Positions 1 through 7,586 of a DNA stretch of 36,830 bases are shown one piece after another (within the stretch, counting starts at the first letter, position 1; the number at the start of each line of letters is the position of its first letter). Made by a program: the position numbers and the translations under genes. Origin of the DNA: Desulfurococcales archaeon (lineage in GTDB: Archaea > Thermoproteota > Thermoprotei_A > Sulfolobales > Desulfurococcaceae); assembly GCA_027002875.1 (NCBI GenBank), contig JALWZC010000118.1, positions 1-36,830 of the forward strand. Direction: 5' to 3'. Under the pieces are notes generated by a model. That model was not told where the DNA came from and searched no databases. It worked only from the letters and a program-made list of their open reading frames with translations.

Positions 1-816
1 GAGCTCGGCTTGAGATACGTTGAAGTATCGGTTGATAGTGCTGACCCGAAGAAACACGACTGGTTCCGCGGAGTACCCGGTGCTTGGGAGCGTGCAGTTA
101 AAGCCTTGGAGAACGCTGTGAAGCTAGGGATTAATCATGCGATGGCTACAACTGTTACTAAGGCAAATATAGACGAGATCGAGGATATACTAGACCTAGC
201 TGAAAGCATAGGGGTTAAGAGAGTAGTATTCTTCAACTTCGTCCCAGTAGGACGTGGTAAGGAGAATATGTGGCTAGACCTAGACCCTTTGGAGAGGGAG
301 GAGTTCCTGAGAACGATCTTTAAGGAGATGAAGAAGAGGAAGATTGAAATAGTAAGTACGGCGCCTCAATACGGAAGGGTCTCCCTACAGCTTAGCGGCG
401 GGGAGGAAGTAGCTCCTACGCACTTCTACGTTGGTGGTGATCCAGTTGTTAAAGCCGTAGCGGAATTCGTGGGGGGATGCGGAGCAGGTAGAATATATGC
501 AGGATTACAGCCGGATGGGACGCTAATACCATGCGTATTCCTACCAATACCGGTTGGGAACCTACGGGAAAAACCCTTCTGGGAACTATGGACTACAGCG
601 CCGCTATTCAAGACACTAAGGGATCGTAGCAAGTTATGGGGAACATGCAAGATATGCCCATACCGCAACATCTGCGGAGGATGCCGCGCCCGTGCCTACG
701 CATACTTCGGGGATGTAACAGCACCTGATCCGGGATGTATATTAAACATTAAATACTGGAACCAGTTGAAAGAAGAGTCTCTCGCGAAACACGTACACAT
801 AGTTGTGAGGAAATAA
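1..816 (+). CDS. Radical SAM/SPASM-domain protein, C-terminal part (5' end outside the window)
   Basis: The reading frame is open from base 1, so this is the 3' part of a longer gene; the TTG at 10 is probably an internal codon. The Cx3Cx2C radical SAM cluster motif must lie upstream of the window. What remains is the later part of the TIM barrel (first ~125 residues) followed by a SPASM-type cysteine-rich region. That region has a GCGAGR segment, a PC pair, then CKICPYRNICGGCRARAYAY and a final DPGC, which are the usual ligands for auxiliary [4Fe-4S] clusters. SPASM proteins modify peptides or mature enzymes and cofactors (for example AhbC/AhbD haem enzymes, tungsto-enzyme or peptide maturases). 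Which of these applies cannot be decided without the N-terminus. The call to radical SAM/SPASM is firm; the substrate is unknown. Confidence 0.85.
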   Translation, partial: ELGLRYVEVSVDSADPKKHDWFRGVPGAWERAVKALENAVKLGINHAMATTVTKANIDEIEDILDLAESIGVKRVVFFNFVPVGRGKENMWLDLDPLEREEFLRTIFKEMKKRKIEIVSTAPQYGRVSLQLSGGEEVAPTHFYVGGDPVVKAVAEFVGGCGAGRIYAGLQPDGTLIPCVFLPIPVGNLREKPFWELWTTAPLFKTLRDRSKLWGTCKICPYRNICGGCRARAYAYFGDVTAPDPGCILNIKYWNQLKEESLAKHVHIVVRK

Positions 817-862
817 ATAGAGTTATTTTTCAAACCCTATATTCTTACTGTTCTATTCCAAG

Positions 863-903
863 GCTTAAATTGTATGCTTTACATGACTCTATTTATAGGT
901 GAT
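863..903 (+). promoter_or_regulatory. TATA box and GGTGAT ribosome-binding site of the M20 peptidase gene
   Basis: A CTTAAAT TATA-like box at 864-870 predicts transcription starting near 893. GGTGAT at 898-903, complementary to the archaeal 16S 3' end, sits 6 nt before a TTG at 910. The in-frame ATGs at 874 and 883 would lie upstream of the predicted transcript start. Assignment is by eye. Confidence 0.5.
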
Positions 904-909
904 AAACTA

Positions 910-2169
910 TTGGCTAAGCTCCCAAGCTGGGTTTACGAATTATCGGAAAGGATCCTGTTGGAGAGTATTAAGTACCCTACAGTCCTGGGGGAGAGTTACG
1001 GGGAACTCGTGGAGTATTACGCTGAGATATTGAGGCAGCATGGATTACACGTAACGATACATAGGGTTCCCGACGAGTACGTGCGTAATAAGCTTTCAGA
1101 GGAGTATAACCCGGATAAGCCTAGATACATACTGCTAGCAAGGATTGGTAGTGGTGATCGAGTACTCCAATTCAACGGGCATTATGACGTAGTATTTCCT
1201 GGTGAAGGATGGAGTATTACAGATCCCTTTAAACCCTTAAAGAAGGATGGGAGAATATACGGGCGGGGATCAACCGATATGAAGGCAGGGATAGCGGCTT
1301 TCCTATCAGCAATGATATACCTAGCGGCACAAGGAGAAGAGCCCGGCATAATCGTTGAGGCAGCAGTTGTTCCCGACGAAGAAATCGGCGGCGAAACCGG
1401 TACCGGATACCTAGTAAATATGCTTGGTTCAAGGCCTGACTGGGCTGTTATCGCAGAGCCAAGCGGGATGAACAATATATGGCACGGGCATAAGGGGCTA
1501 GTGTGGGCCCGGATCAAAGTTAAAGGTAGACAAGCACATGGTTCAACACCGTGGCAGGGCATTAACGCCTTCGAGAAAATGGTTTACGTTGCTAAGTACT
1601 TAATCGAAGAATACCTCCCAGCATTGAAGAAGCGGAAGAGCAGATACATATATGATCAGGCTGGGGGAGAATACCCGACAGCCACCCTTGGCGGAAAACT
1701 CTGGAGCCCCGGCAGTATTAATATAGTGCCTGGAATCGTCGGCTTCAGCATTGATAGGAGGCTAATAATCGAGGAGGATACGGGGACCGTTATACGGGAG
1801 CTGGAGGAATACATTGAAAAAGCTTCTCGAGAAGCTGGTGCTGATACTGAGCTGGAGGTTTTACAGAAGATGGAGCCTGCATTCACCGATCCAGACTCCG
1901 AGATCGTTGAAGCATTATCGACCGCTATTAATCGAGTACTGGGAGTTAAGCCGCGTAGAACTATTTGTGTGGGTGGCCTAGATTTAAGATACTATACTTA
2001 TAAGGGCATACAAGCCGCAAGTTATGGACCCGGAGAACCGGGTATTGCTCATAAAATCGATGAATACGTAACCATAGACTCGCTACATAGAGCAGTCGAT
2101 GTATATGTTGAACTAGTAAAAACGCTGTCATCATTGACGGGGAAAACTAGGCCCCATAAACAGTTTTAA
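910..2169 (+). CDS. M20-family metallopeptidase/deacylase (ArgE/DapE/carboxypeptidase G2-like)
   Basis: Predicted cytosolic di-zinc amidohydrolase of about 419 residues that removes an acyl group or cleaves a C-terminal residue or dipeptide. The family ligands are visible: GHYD (H91, D93), STDMKAG with the bridging Asp at D123, PDEEIGG with the general base and ligand pair E157/E158, an AEPSG segment, and a late GIAHKIDE histidine. The lid/dimerisation domain lies roughly between residues 180 and 300. The start is taken as TTG 910 because GGTGAT ends 6 nt upstream and a TATA box lies at 864-870; the longer frame from ATG 874 adds 12 residues. The neighbours do not form an arginine or lysine pathway, so the substrate (acetylornithine, succinyl-DAP, N-acyl amino acid or peptide) is open. 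The 3' end overlaps the convergent tetR-like gene by 23 bp. Confidence 0.85.
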   Translation: MAKLPSWVYELSERILLESIKYPTVLGESYGELVEYYAEILRQHGLHVTIHRVPDEYVRNKLSEEYNPDKPRYILLARIGSGDRVLQFNGHYDVVFPGEGWSITDPFKPLKKDGRIYGRGSTDMKAGIAAFLSAMIYLAAQGEEPGIIVEAAVVPDEEIGGETGTGYLVNMLGSRPDWAVIAEPSGMNNIWHGHKGLVWARIKVKGRQAHGSTPWQGINAFEKMVYVAKYLIEEYLPALKKRKSRYIYDQAGGEYPTATLGGKLWSPGSINIVPGIVGFSIDRRLIIEEDTGTVIRELEEYIEKASREAGADTELEVLQKMEPAFTDPDSEIVEALSTAINRVLGVKPRRTICVGGLDLRYYTYKGIQAASYGPGEPGIAHKIDEYVTIDSLHRAVDVYVELVKTLSSLTGKTRPHKQF

Positions 2170-2698
2170 CCAGGATTTCAAGGTATTCATTCCTAGAGAT
2201 ATTCCGGGGTACTCTAAGCGTGTAGCATAGTAGGCTTCCGAAGAAGGTCCTCATCTTTACGATCTCCGCTTTACCGCTTTTACCGTAAACCCTCTCAGCG
2301 ATCTTAACCATGTGCTTCTCACATATTTCCCTGAGCTTCTCTTTAAGAGATGGATATAATTCTTCGATCGACACAGTGTGGAGCATTAGATTCCTATACA
2401 TGGGATTAGTGTATTTATCAAGGTATTTCCCACCAAGGCAGTTTAGGAATTCTAAGCCTTCAAGATCAGTTTTTAAACAATCATTGATAACATCGAGGGG
2501 CAAACTCCTAGATGCAACCTCGAGTATTAATTCATCCTTACTCCTAAAATACCAGAATATCAGACCCTTCGAAACATCAGCCTCCCTAGCGATAAGGGAT
2601 ATTGGAGCTCTGAAATACCCGTACTGGGCGAAAACCCTCATAGCAGCCTCGATTATCTTCTCCCTAATATCTTCTACGCGCCTAGTCAATTCAACCAC
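2147..2698 (-). CDS. TetR/AcrR-family transcriptional regulator
   Basis: A 183-residue DNA-binding repressor-type protein. Residues 10-55 hold the typical N-terminal TetR fold: IIEAAMRVFAQYGY, then the helix-turn-helix around 32-51 ending in the signature SKGLIFWYFRSKDEL. The remaining ~130 residues form the helical ligand-binding and dimer domain, which is divergent as usual, so the ligand cannot be read. The start is GTG (2698); a TTG three codons later is an alternative. Its tail overlaps the M20 gene by 23 bp in convergent orientation. The gene lies about 75 bp downstream of the molybdopterin oxidoreductase gene on the same strand, so the two may share a transcript or the regulator may control that enzyme. 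That link is inference. Confidence 0.9.
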   Translation of the reverse strand: MVELTRRVEDIREKIIEAAMRVFAQYGYFRAPISLIAREADVSKGLIFWYFRSKDELILEVASRSLPLDVINDCLKTDLEGLEFLNCLGGKYLDKYTNPMYRNLMLHTVSIEELYPSLKEKLREICEKHMVKIAERVYGKSGKAEIVKMRTFFGSLLCYTLRVPRNISRNEYLEILVKTVYGA

Positions 2699-2772
2699 AA
2701 TATAATATTATGGATGTATAGGTGTAATAAACCGCTTGGTCAATCCAATACAAATAAGGTTTTTGTAGAAAA

Positions 2773-3708
2773 TCACCCAGTCTTAAACCTCTCCTCTAAC
2801 CAGACATTACCGCGTGGGTGATAGCCTAAGGCCTCCCAGTAACCGTCCCGGTATTCCTCAATGAAGGTGATCCTATGAACCCATTTAACCCCCTTCCACC
2901 CGTAAAGGTGAGGGATTACTATTCTAGCGGGGAATCCGTGATCCGGGCTAATCTTTTCCCTGTTCATGAATAATGCTAGTATTCCCTCCTCCGCCAAGTA
3001 GTCTTCTAATGGTACTATACTCGTATAACCATCCAGCCCGGTGAAGTAAACCCATTTAGCCCTACCACTGACACGGGCTTCCCGATAAAAGAATTCTAGT
3101 GGAATACCCTTCCACTCAACGCCGCGAATACTCCAGCCAGTTACACAGTGAAAGTCTCTGCGAATATTTTTCATCGGTAGTCTATAGAGATCATTGATCC
3201 CGTACTCTAATACTTTTTCAACCAAGCCATCAACCCGTAGCCTGTAATTAGATAAATCAACTACTGGCTGGCCAAGGATCCTGTAGATAATGAAGTCTGG
3301 AATATATTTCTGACCCGGAGCCCCATTGTACATGTTACGCTTTACTCCAATATTCAAATCTCTAATACTCCTTCCAGCTTCAAAATCATCGAGCAGTCTA
3401 CGCAGTTTCACTGGTACTACGAAAAGCAGTCTAAACACCCTGTTCTCCCGCCTCACAACTCTTATAGAAATATAGCTGTCTCCTTTGTAGTATGAGCGGT
3501 AACGGTAAACAATGTAGTCTCCACCGATCGGTTCATTATCCATGAATACGATCCTATTCTTTAAACCAATAATACTTGATGCTTCCCTAACTATCGCGTT
3601 AATCCCGCTTATCCCCGGTATATTAATTGTTTTGTTCGCCCTACAATCAATCACTCCAGCAATCCCCTTTTCCTTTAAGGATTCGCTGGAGACTTTGATA
3701 CAATCCAT
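2773..3708 (-). CDS. Sulfite-oxidase-type molybdopterin-binding oxidoreductase with an extra N-terminal domain
   Basis: 311 residues. The C-terminal half (about 126-311) is the oxidoreductase molybdopterin-binding domain (sulfite oxidase/YedY type): APGQKYIPDF at the domain entry, the molybdenum-ligand cysteine C188 in FHCVTGWS, WKGIPL, SPDHGFPARIVIPHLYGWK, and KWVHRITF near the end. Residues 1-125 are not a domain I recognise. They read as a mixed alpha/beta stretch with no signal peptide and no cytochrome b5 or haem motif, so the enzyme is predicted to be cytosolic, unlike exported YedY-type proteins. The electron acceptor and substrate are unknown; no cytochrome or ferredoxin gene adjoins it. 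The ATG start is preceded by a weak GAGAGG site. The tetR-like gene follows on the same strand after about 75 bp. Confidence 0.82.
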   Translation of the reverse strand: MDCIKVSSESLKEKGIAGVIDCRANKTINIPGISGINAIVREASSIIGLKNRIVFMDNEPIGGDYIVYRYRSYYKGDSYISIRVVRRENRVFRLLFVVPVKLRRLLDDFEAGRSIRDLNIGVKRNMYNGAPGQKYIPDFIIYRILGQPVVDLSNYRLRVDGLVEKVLEYGINDLYRLPMKNIRRDFHCVTGWSIRGVEWKGIPLEFFYREARVSGRAKWVYFTGLDGYTSIVPLEDYLAEEGILALFMNREKISPDHGFPARIVIPHLYGWKGVKWVHRITFIEEYRDGYWEALGYHPRGNVWLEERFKTG

Positions 3709-3842
3709 TTCTCGATCCTCTCAGCTCGATCCCTGTATCGGTGATTATTTTATAACTATGTTTTAGCTTCTTAAAGTGATTGTTGGGCTTACTGATTAAT
3801 AGTTAAGGGTTAATAGTGTATGAGACGTGTTGGTGCTGATGG

Positions 3843-5015
3843 TTGAGCGTTGTATCTAATCGTGGTGCATTGTTGACGCTTTATGGGTATACTGTGCTTA
3901 GGGGTGTGGGTAGGTCTGGTTTCATGATATTGTTTCCATTATACATACTATCAATAGGGTATAGGACAAGCGATCTCGGAGAAATAGCAATGATCGCATC
4001 CGGGCTAATGATCCTAGTCCTTCCATTATTCGGGTACCTCGTAGACCACGGTTATGCGGCGGAGGTAATGTTTTTATCCGGGCTATTCATGGGTGGATCA
4101 CTAATTATACCCGTCTTGAATAATTCATATCCACTCCTAGTAGTCTCATACATGATCTCTATGCTTAGCTTAATGGTTTGGTCTCCTTCTAGGAATAGAA
4201 TTGTGGGATATATTGTTACGGAGAAGTATATGGGTAGGATATATAGTTTATTCATAATACTCTTCAACTTAACAAGATCTCTTACATCATTTACAATAGG
4301 TAGGACGACCTATATAGGCTATGGAACGCTAATGATAATCATCGGGATCATCTCATTAATAGGATCCTTTTTAACCTATGTAGCATTACTGCTAAGTTAT
4401 AGGGAGAGGAGTAGTAGGACTACCGGTTGGACGGGCATACTTGATGGATATAAAGCTATGATTAGTTTCCCTAAGAGCCTTCTACCCTTGATAGTGTTTT
4501 CTCTAATGGATAGTTTTGCATGGAGGCTCTGGTTCCCCCTCCTTAATTCATATTTTAAAGAGTATAGGGGCTTAACCGATCCGGAGATCGGTGATTATAA
4601 CACGTTAATGGGCTTATCAATGATGTTCACCGCTTATGGGGCCGGTCATATAACCGATCTTATAAAACCGTTGAAAGCATTAATGATCTATGAAGTTATT
4701 GGGGCCATAGGCCTTGTACTGTTGCAGTTCGACTATCCATTATTAATGGCTTCAAGCATATTCCTCGGTTTTAGTATTGCGTTTTGGGTTTCAGCATATA
4801 ATACGTTGATTACAACCCTTCTAGGCCCCCACATGGTTGGGAGGTTGAGGGCTTTAACCGATAGCGCTAGGTCTCTAGCCGGGATACCCTCACCATATAT
4901 AGGCGGGTTATTAATGACTATTAACCCGGTACTAACATTTATACTCAGCATATCTTTAATGATTGCATCAATAACTCCGCTAGCTAAATTATCCGGGAAG
5001 ATTAGTTGGGGGTAG
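3843..5015 (+). CDS. Major facilitator superfamily (MFS) transporter
   Basis: A 390-residue integral membrane protein with about 12 hydrophobic helices in two halves separated by a polar loop near residues 185-205 (RERSSRTTGW). After TM2 the cytoplasmic loop reads GYLVDHG, a variant of the MFS GxxxDrxGrr motif, and the equivalent in the second half is AGHITDLIKP. The start is TTG 3843 with GGTG at 3832-3835. The substrate cannot be read from sequence. The next gene, a JAMM-motif protein, begins 6 nt after the stop, so the two are very probably one operon. Secondary transporters of this type in archaea export drugs or metabolites or import sugars and organic acids; no neighbour favours one. 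Confidence 0.82.
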   Translation: MSVVSNRGALLTLYGYTVLRGVGRSGFMILFPLYILSIGYRTSDLGEIAMIASGLMILVLPLFGYLVDHGYAAEVMFLSGLFMGGSLIIPVLNNSYPLLVVSYMISMLSLMVWSPSRNRIVGYIVTEKYMGRIYSLFIILFNLTRSLTSFTIGRTTYIGYGTLMIIIGIISLIGSFLTYVALLLSYRERSSRTTGWTGILDGYKAMISFPKSLLPLIVFSLMDSFAWRLWFPLLNSYFKEYRGLTDPEIGDYNTLMGLSMMFTAYGAGHITDLIKPLKALMIYEVIGAIGLVLLQFDYPLLMASSIFLGFSIAFWVSAYNTLITTLLGPHMVGRLRALTDSARSLAGIPSPYIGGLLMTINPVLTFILSISLMIASITPLAKLSGKISWG

Positions 5016-5021
5016 GCGTAG

Positions 5022-5720
5022 TTGGCGATTAAGCATCAGAGGATTATTGAGGATGAGTCGACGAGGAAGATTGGCTTCCTGTCCCGACTCGTAAACTTCC
5101 TCGAGGATGTATACGAGGATGCCGAGTGTGCTGATCTATACTACACGATTACATCGATAGAAGAGGAGAGCGTTATTGTTGAAGGTGTGGATTGTAATTA
5201 CCCGTTAAGTGAGAGTATTGATGTGTTCATGGATAAGTATGACTTGTATGCTGAGGAGGGGATTGGTAGGAAGCACTACACGGAGCTCTACGATGAAGTA
5301 GTCCGAGTCTACAAAAGCACCCTACACTACACAATGAAAAACTACGCGGCCCGATCACTACAGAAACACGTAGAGTACTATCTAGGAATACTATTCAGTG
5401 GTAAAGCATTCTTAGTCGAGGGCGAGGGGGATAAAGTCATTATCCCCGGTGGGCTCAACCAGTGTTTCGCAGCACATACCCATCCATCGAACCTACCCAT
5501 TCCTAGCCAGGCCGATGTACGGAGTATTACAAACTTATTCCTAGATAGGGGTATTGGACACGTTATTGAAACCGTTGGGCCCAGCCTAGCAATTTACAGA
5601 AGGGCTCCGTTGAGTATTGAGGATTTAGAAGTGCTTAAAACGCTTGATAGGTATCGTAGTATTGATGAGCTCTTCCGAGCCCTCGGTAGCCTTAAATCGA
5701 TTACTCTTACTTATTTCTAG
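5022..5720 (+). CDS. JAMM/MPN-type metalloprotease-like protein with unrecognised N-terminal domain
   Basis: 232 residues, probably a soluble zinc isopeptidase or peptidase-like protein. The JAMM signature is complete: H152-T-H154-P-x6-S162-x2-D165 (HTHPSNLPIPSQAD, close to RadC-type HNHPSGDPxPSxxD). It is preceded by EYYLGILFSG, in which E118 occupies the place of the catalytic glutamate before the family's VxGxLxG strand. The JAMM fold covers about residues 110-195. Residues 1-105 (acidic, no membrane segment) and the ~35-residue tail match no family I recognise. Archaeal JAMM proteins remove SAMP/Urm1-like ubiquitin-fold proteins; that role is inferred from the fold only, and no SAMP or E1-like gene lies nearby. 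TTG start, 6 nt after the MFS gene, so probably co-translated with it. Confidence 0.72.
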   Translation: MAIKHQRIIEDESTRKIGFLSRLVNFLEDVYEDAECADLYYTITSIEEESVIVEGVDCNYPLSESIDVFMDKYDLYAEEGIGRKHYTELYDEVVRVYKSTLHYTMKNYAARSLQKHVEYYLGILFSGKAFLVEGEGDKVIIPGGLNQCFAAHTHPSNLPIPSQADVRSITNLFLDRGIGHVIETVGPSLAIYRRAPLSIEDLEVLKTLDRYRSIDELFRALGSLKSITLTYF

Positions 5721-5884
5721 TATGAATGCATGCTGGTTTAGACTATTGTCTAAGATCACCCGCTTAAGCTTCTCTTCATGGTTCGTGGGCGATAGAACCA
5801 GTGGGATAGACAAGGTTTTAAGCCGTAATAGTTAATCAATTAATGAAATCCGGCTGTAATAGTTGATCACTAGTAGGTTTCGCG

Positions 5885-7435
5885 GTGTCTAATGTCTTGA
5901 CTTATAGGATACTTATAGCTAATCGCGGAGAAATAGCTGTTAGAATTGCCCGTAGCATAAAAGAGCTTGGTTATATTCCTCTAGGAGTCTATACTCGTGT
6001 TGATAAACAAGCGCTTCATAGGAGGTTTATGGCTGAAGACGCTGAGATCCCGAGTTATCTGGACATGGATGAAATAATAGATGCCGCTATCAGGCTTGGA
6101 GCAGACGCTATCCACCCGGGATACGGGTTTCTAAGTGAGAACCCCTTATTTGCTGAGAAAATCGTTAAGAAGGGATTAATCTTCATCGGCCCTCCGCCGG
6201 AGATCATGAGGCTTGCAGGCGATAAAGTAATGGCTAAGAAACAGGCTGAGGAAGCGGGTATACCGACACTACCTTATATGGTCGTTGATGATCCTGATGA
6301 TATCGTTGAGTTCGCCGAGGAGCATGGGTACCCGGTTATCATAAAGGCTGTTGGCGGCGGTGGGGGAATGGGTATGAGGATCGTTAGGAGCAGCGGGGAA
6401 GCCGAGGACATGTATGAGCAGGCCCGGAAGGAGGCTGAAAACGCTTTCAAGGATCCAAGGCTATACGTTGAACCATACATTGAAAACCCTAAGCATATCG
6501 AGGTCCAGATACTGGGTGATGGGGAGAACATTATACACCTGTACGAGAGGGATTGCAGTATTCAGAGGAGGCATCAGAAGATAATTGAGGAGGCTCCAGC
6601 GGTTGTATTATCGAGTAGGGAGAGGAAAGCTCTTCTCAATGATGCTGTTGAGTTGATGAAGCATATAAAATATGTTAATGCTGGAACGGTTGAAATGCTC
6701 TACGATATGAAGCGTAAGAAACACTACTTCATGGAGATCAATGCCCGCCTACAAGTAGAACACCCGGTAACGGAGATGATTACTGGTATAGACATTGTTA
6801 AGCAGCAGATTAGGATAGCGTTAGATGGAAGCCTATCGCTTAAACAGAGGAGTATTAAAATGCATGGACACGCAATAGAGGCTAGGATTAACGCTGAAAA
6901 CCCATTATCACTAATGCCTTCACCGGGTAGGATTACGAGGTATTTAGAGCCGAGTGGGCCGGGTGTTAGGGTTGACTCCGGAGTTGCTTATGGCGTCGAC
7001 GTGCCCGGCGAGTATAATCCGTTGATCGCTAAGCTTATCGCGTGGGGTATTAACCGTGCTGAAGCAATTAATAGGCTACACAGAGCCCTGAATGAGTACT
7101 TGATACTGGGTGTTCAGACGAATATTCCCCTCCTAAAAGCTATAATCGAGAACCCGGTTTTCCGGAGAGGCCTCCATACGACGAGGTTTATGGAGGAGGA
7201 GAGGGAGAGGCTTAACGAGTATATTAGGAGGCTGGAGCTCCTGCATGCTACTATACTCGTAGCAGTAGCGGCGAAAGCGGATGCTAAGCTTAAAGCGAAG
7301 ATAATTAGTGGTACACGCTACGCATCCTATATTGATGGAACGATTCACCCGCATCGTGAAGCTATTAAGAGGAAGGCTTGGGTTTACTGGGTATTACTTC
7401 GTAGCCGTGTCGGCAGGAAGAAGAGGCGTAAGTAG
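5885..7435 (+). CDS. Biotin carboxylase subunit (acyl-CoA carboxylase or pyruvate carboxylase A subunit)
   Basis: A 516-residue ATP-grasp enzyme that carboxylates biotin on a carrier protein using bicarbonate and ATP. Visible are the N-terminal RILIANRGEIAVR, IHPGYGFLSEN, the glycine-rich ATP loop GGGGGMGMR near residue 157, YERDCSIQRRHQKIIEEAPA, and the active-site block EINARLQVEHPVTEM near 284. The catalytic set looks complete. The last ~65 residues (from about 450) are basic, end in RKKRRK and are not typical of the family. No biotin carrier and no carboxyltransferase gene lies in this window, so the partner must be elsewhere and the acceptor (pyruvate, acetyl-CoA or propionyl-CoA) is undetermined. 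The start is GTG 5885; a TTG at 5897 with GGTG at 5884-5887 is an equally good alternative. Confidence 0.9.
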   Translation: MSNVLTYRILIANRGEIAVRIARSIKELGYIPLGVYTRVDKQALHRRFMAEDAEIPSYLDMDEIIDAAIRLGADAIHPGYGFLSENPLFAEKIVKKGLIFIGPPPEIMRLAGDKVMAKKQAEEAGIPTLPYMVVDDPDDIVEFAEEHGYPVIIKAVGGGGGMGMRIVRSSGEAEDMYEQARKEAENAFKDPRLYVEPYIENPKHIEVQILGDGENIIHLYERDCSIQRRHQKIIEEAPAVVLSSRERKALLNDAVELMKHIKYVNAGTVEMLYDMKRKKHYFMEINARLQVEHPVTEMITGIDIVKQQIRIALDGSLSLKQRSIKMHGHAIEARINAENPLSLMPSPGRITRYLEPSGPGVRVDSGVAYGVDVPGEYNPLIAKLIAWGINRAEAINRLHRALNEYLILGVQTNIPLLKAIIENPVFRRGLHTTRFMEEERERLNEYIRRLELLHATILVAVAAKADAKLKAKIISGTRYASYIDGTIHPHREAIKRKAWVYWVLLRSRVGRKKRRK

Positions 7436-7522
7436 CCCCGTCTTTATTGAATATATTACTCATCCTATTATTATACGTGTATATATCCATCCATACATGA
7501 ATAATATATCCCTTCCAATATG

Positions 7523-7578
7523 CTTATAAGGAAACCACGGTATAGGTCTTTCCAAGAATAAACAATTATGGATTGGTG
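7523..7578 (+). promoter_or_regulatory. Promoter and ribosome-binding site of the phosphoenolpyruvate synthase gene
   Basis: CTTATAA at 7523-7529 is a good archaeal TATA box and predicts a transcript start near 7553. GGTG at 7575-7578 lies 8 nt before ATG 7587. Read by eye. Confidence 0.55.
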
Positions 7579-7586
7579 TATTAGAG

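Noticed and set aside
2310-2705. 131-codon plus-strand ORF over the tetR-like gene
   Set aside because: The minus strand encodes a textbook TetR helix-turn-helix; the plus frame has no recognisable features.
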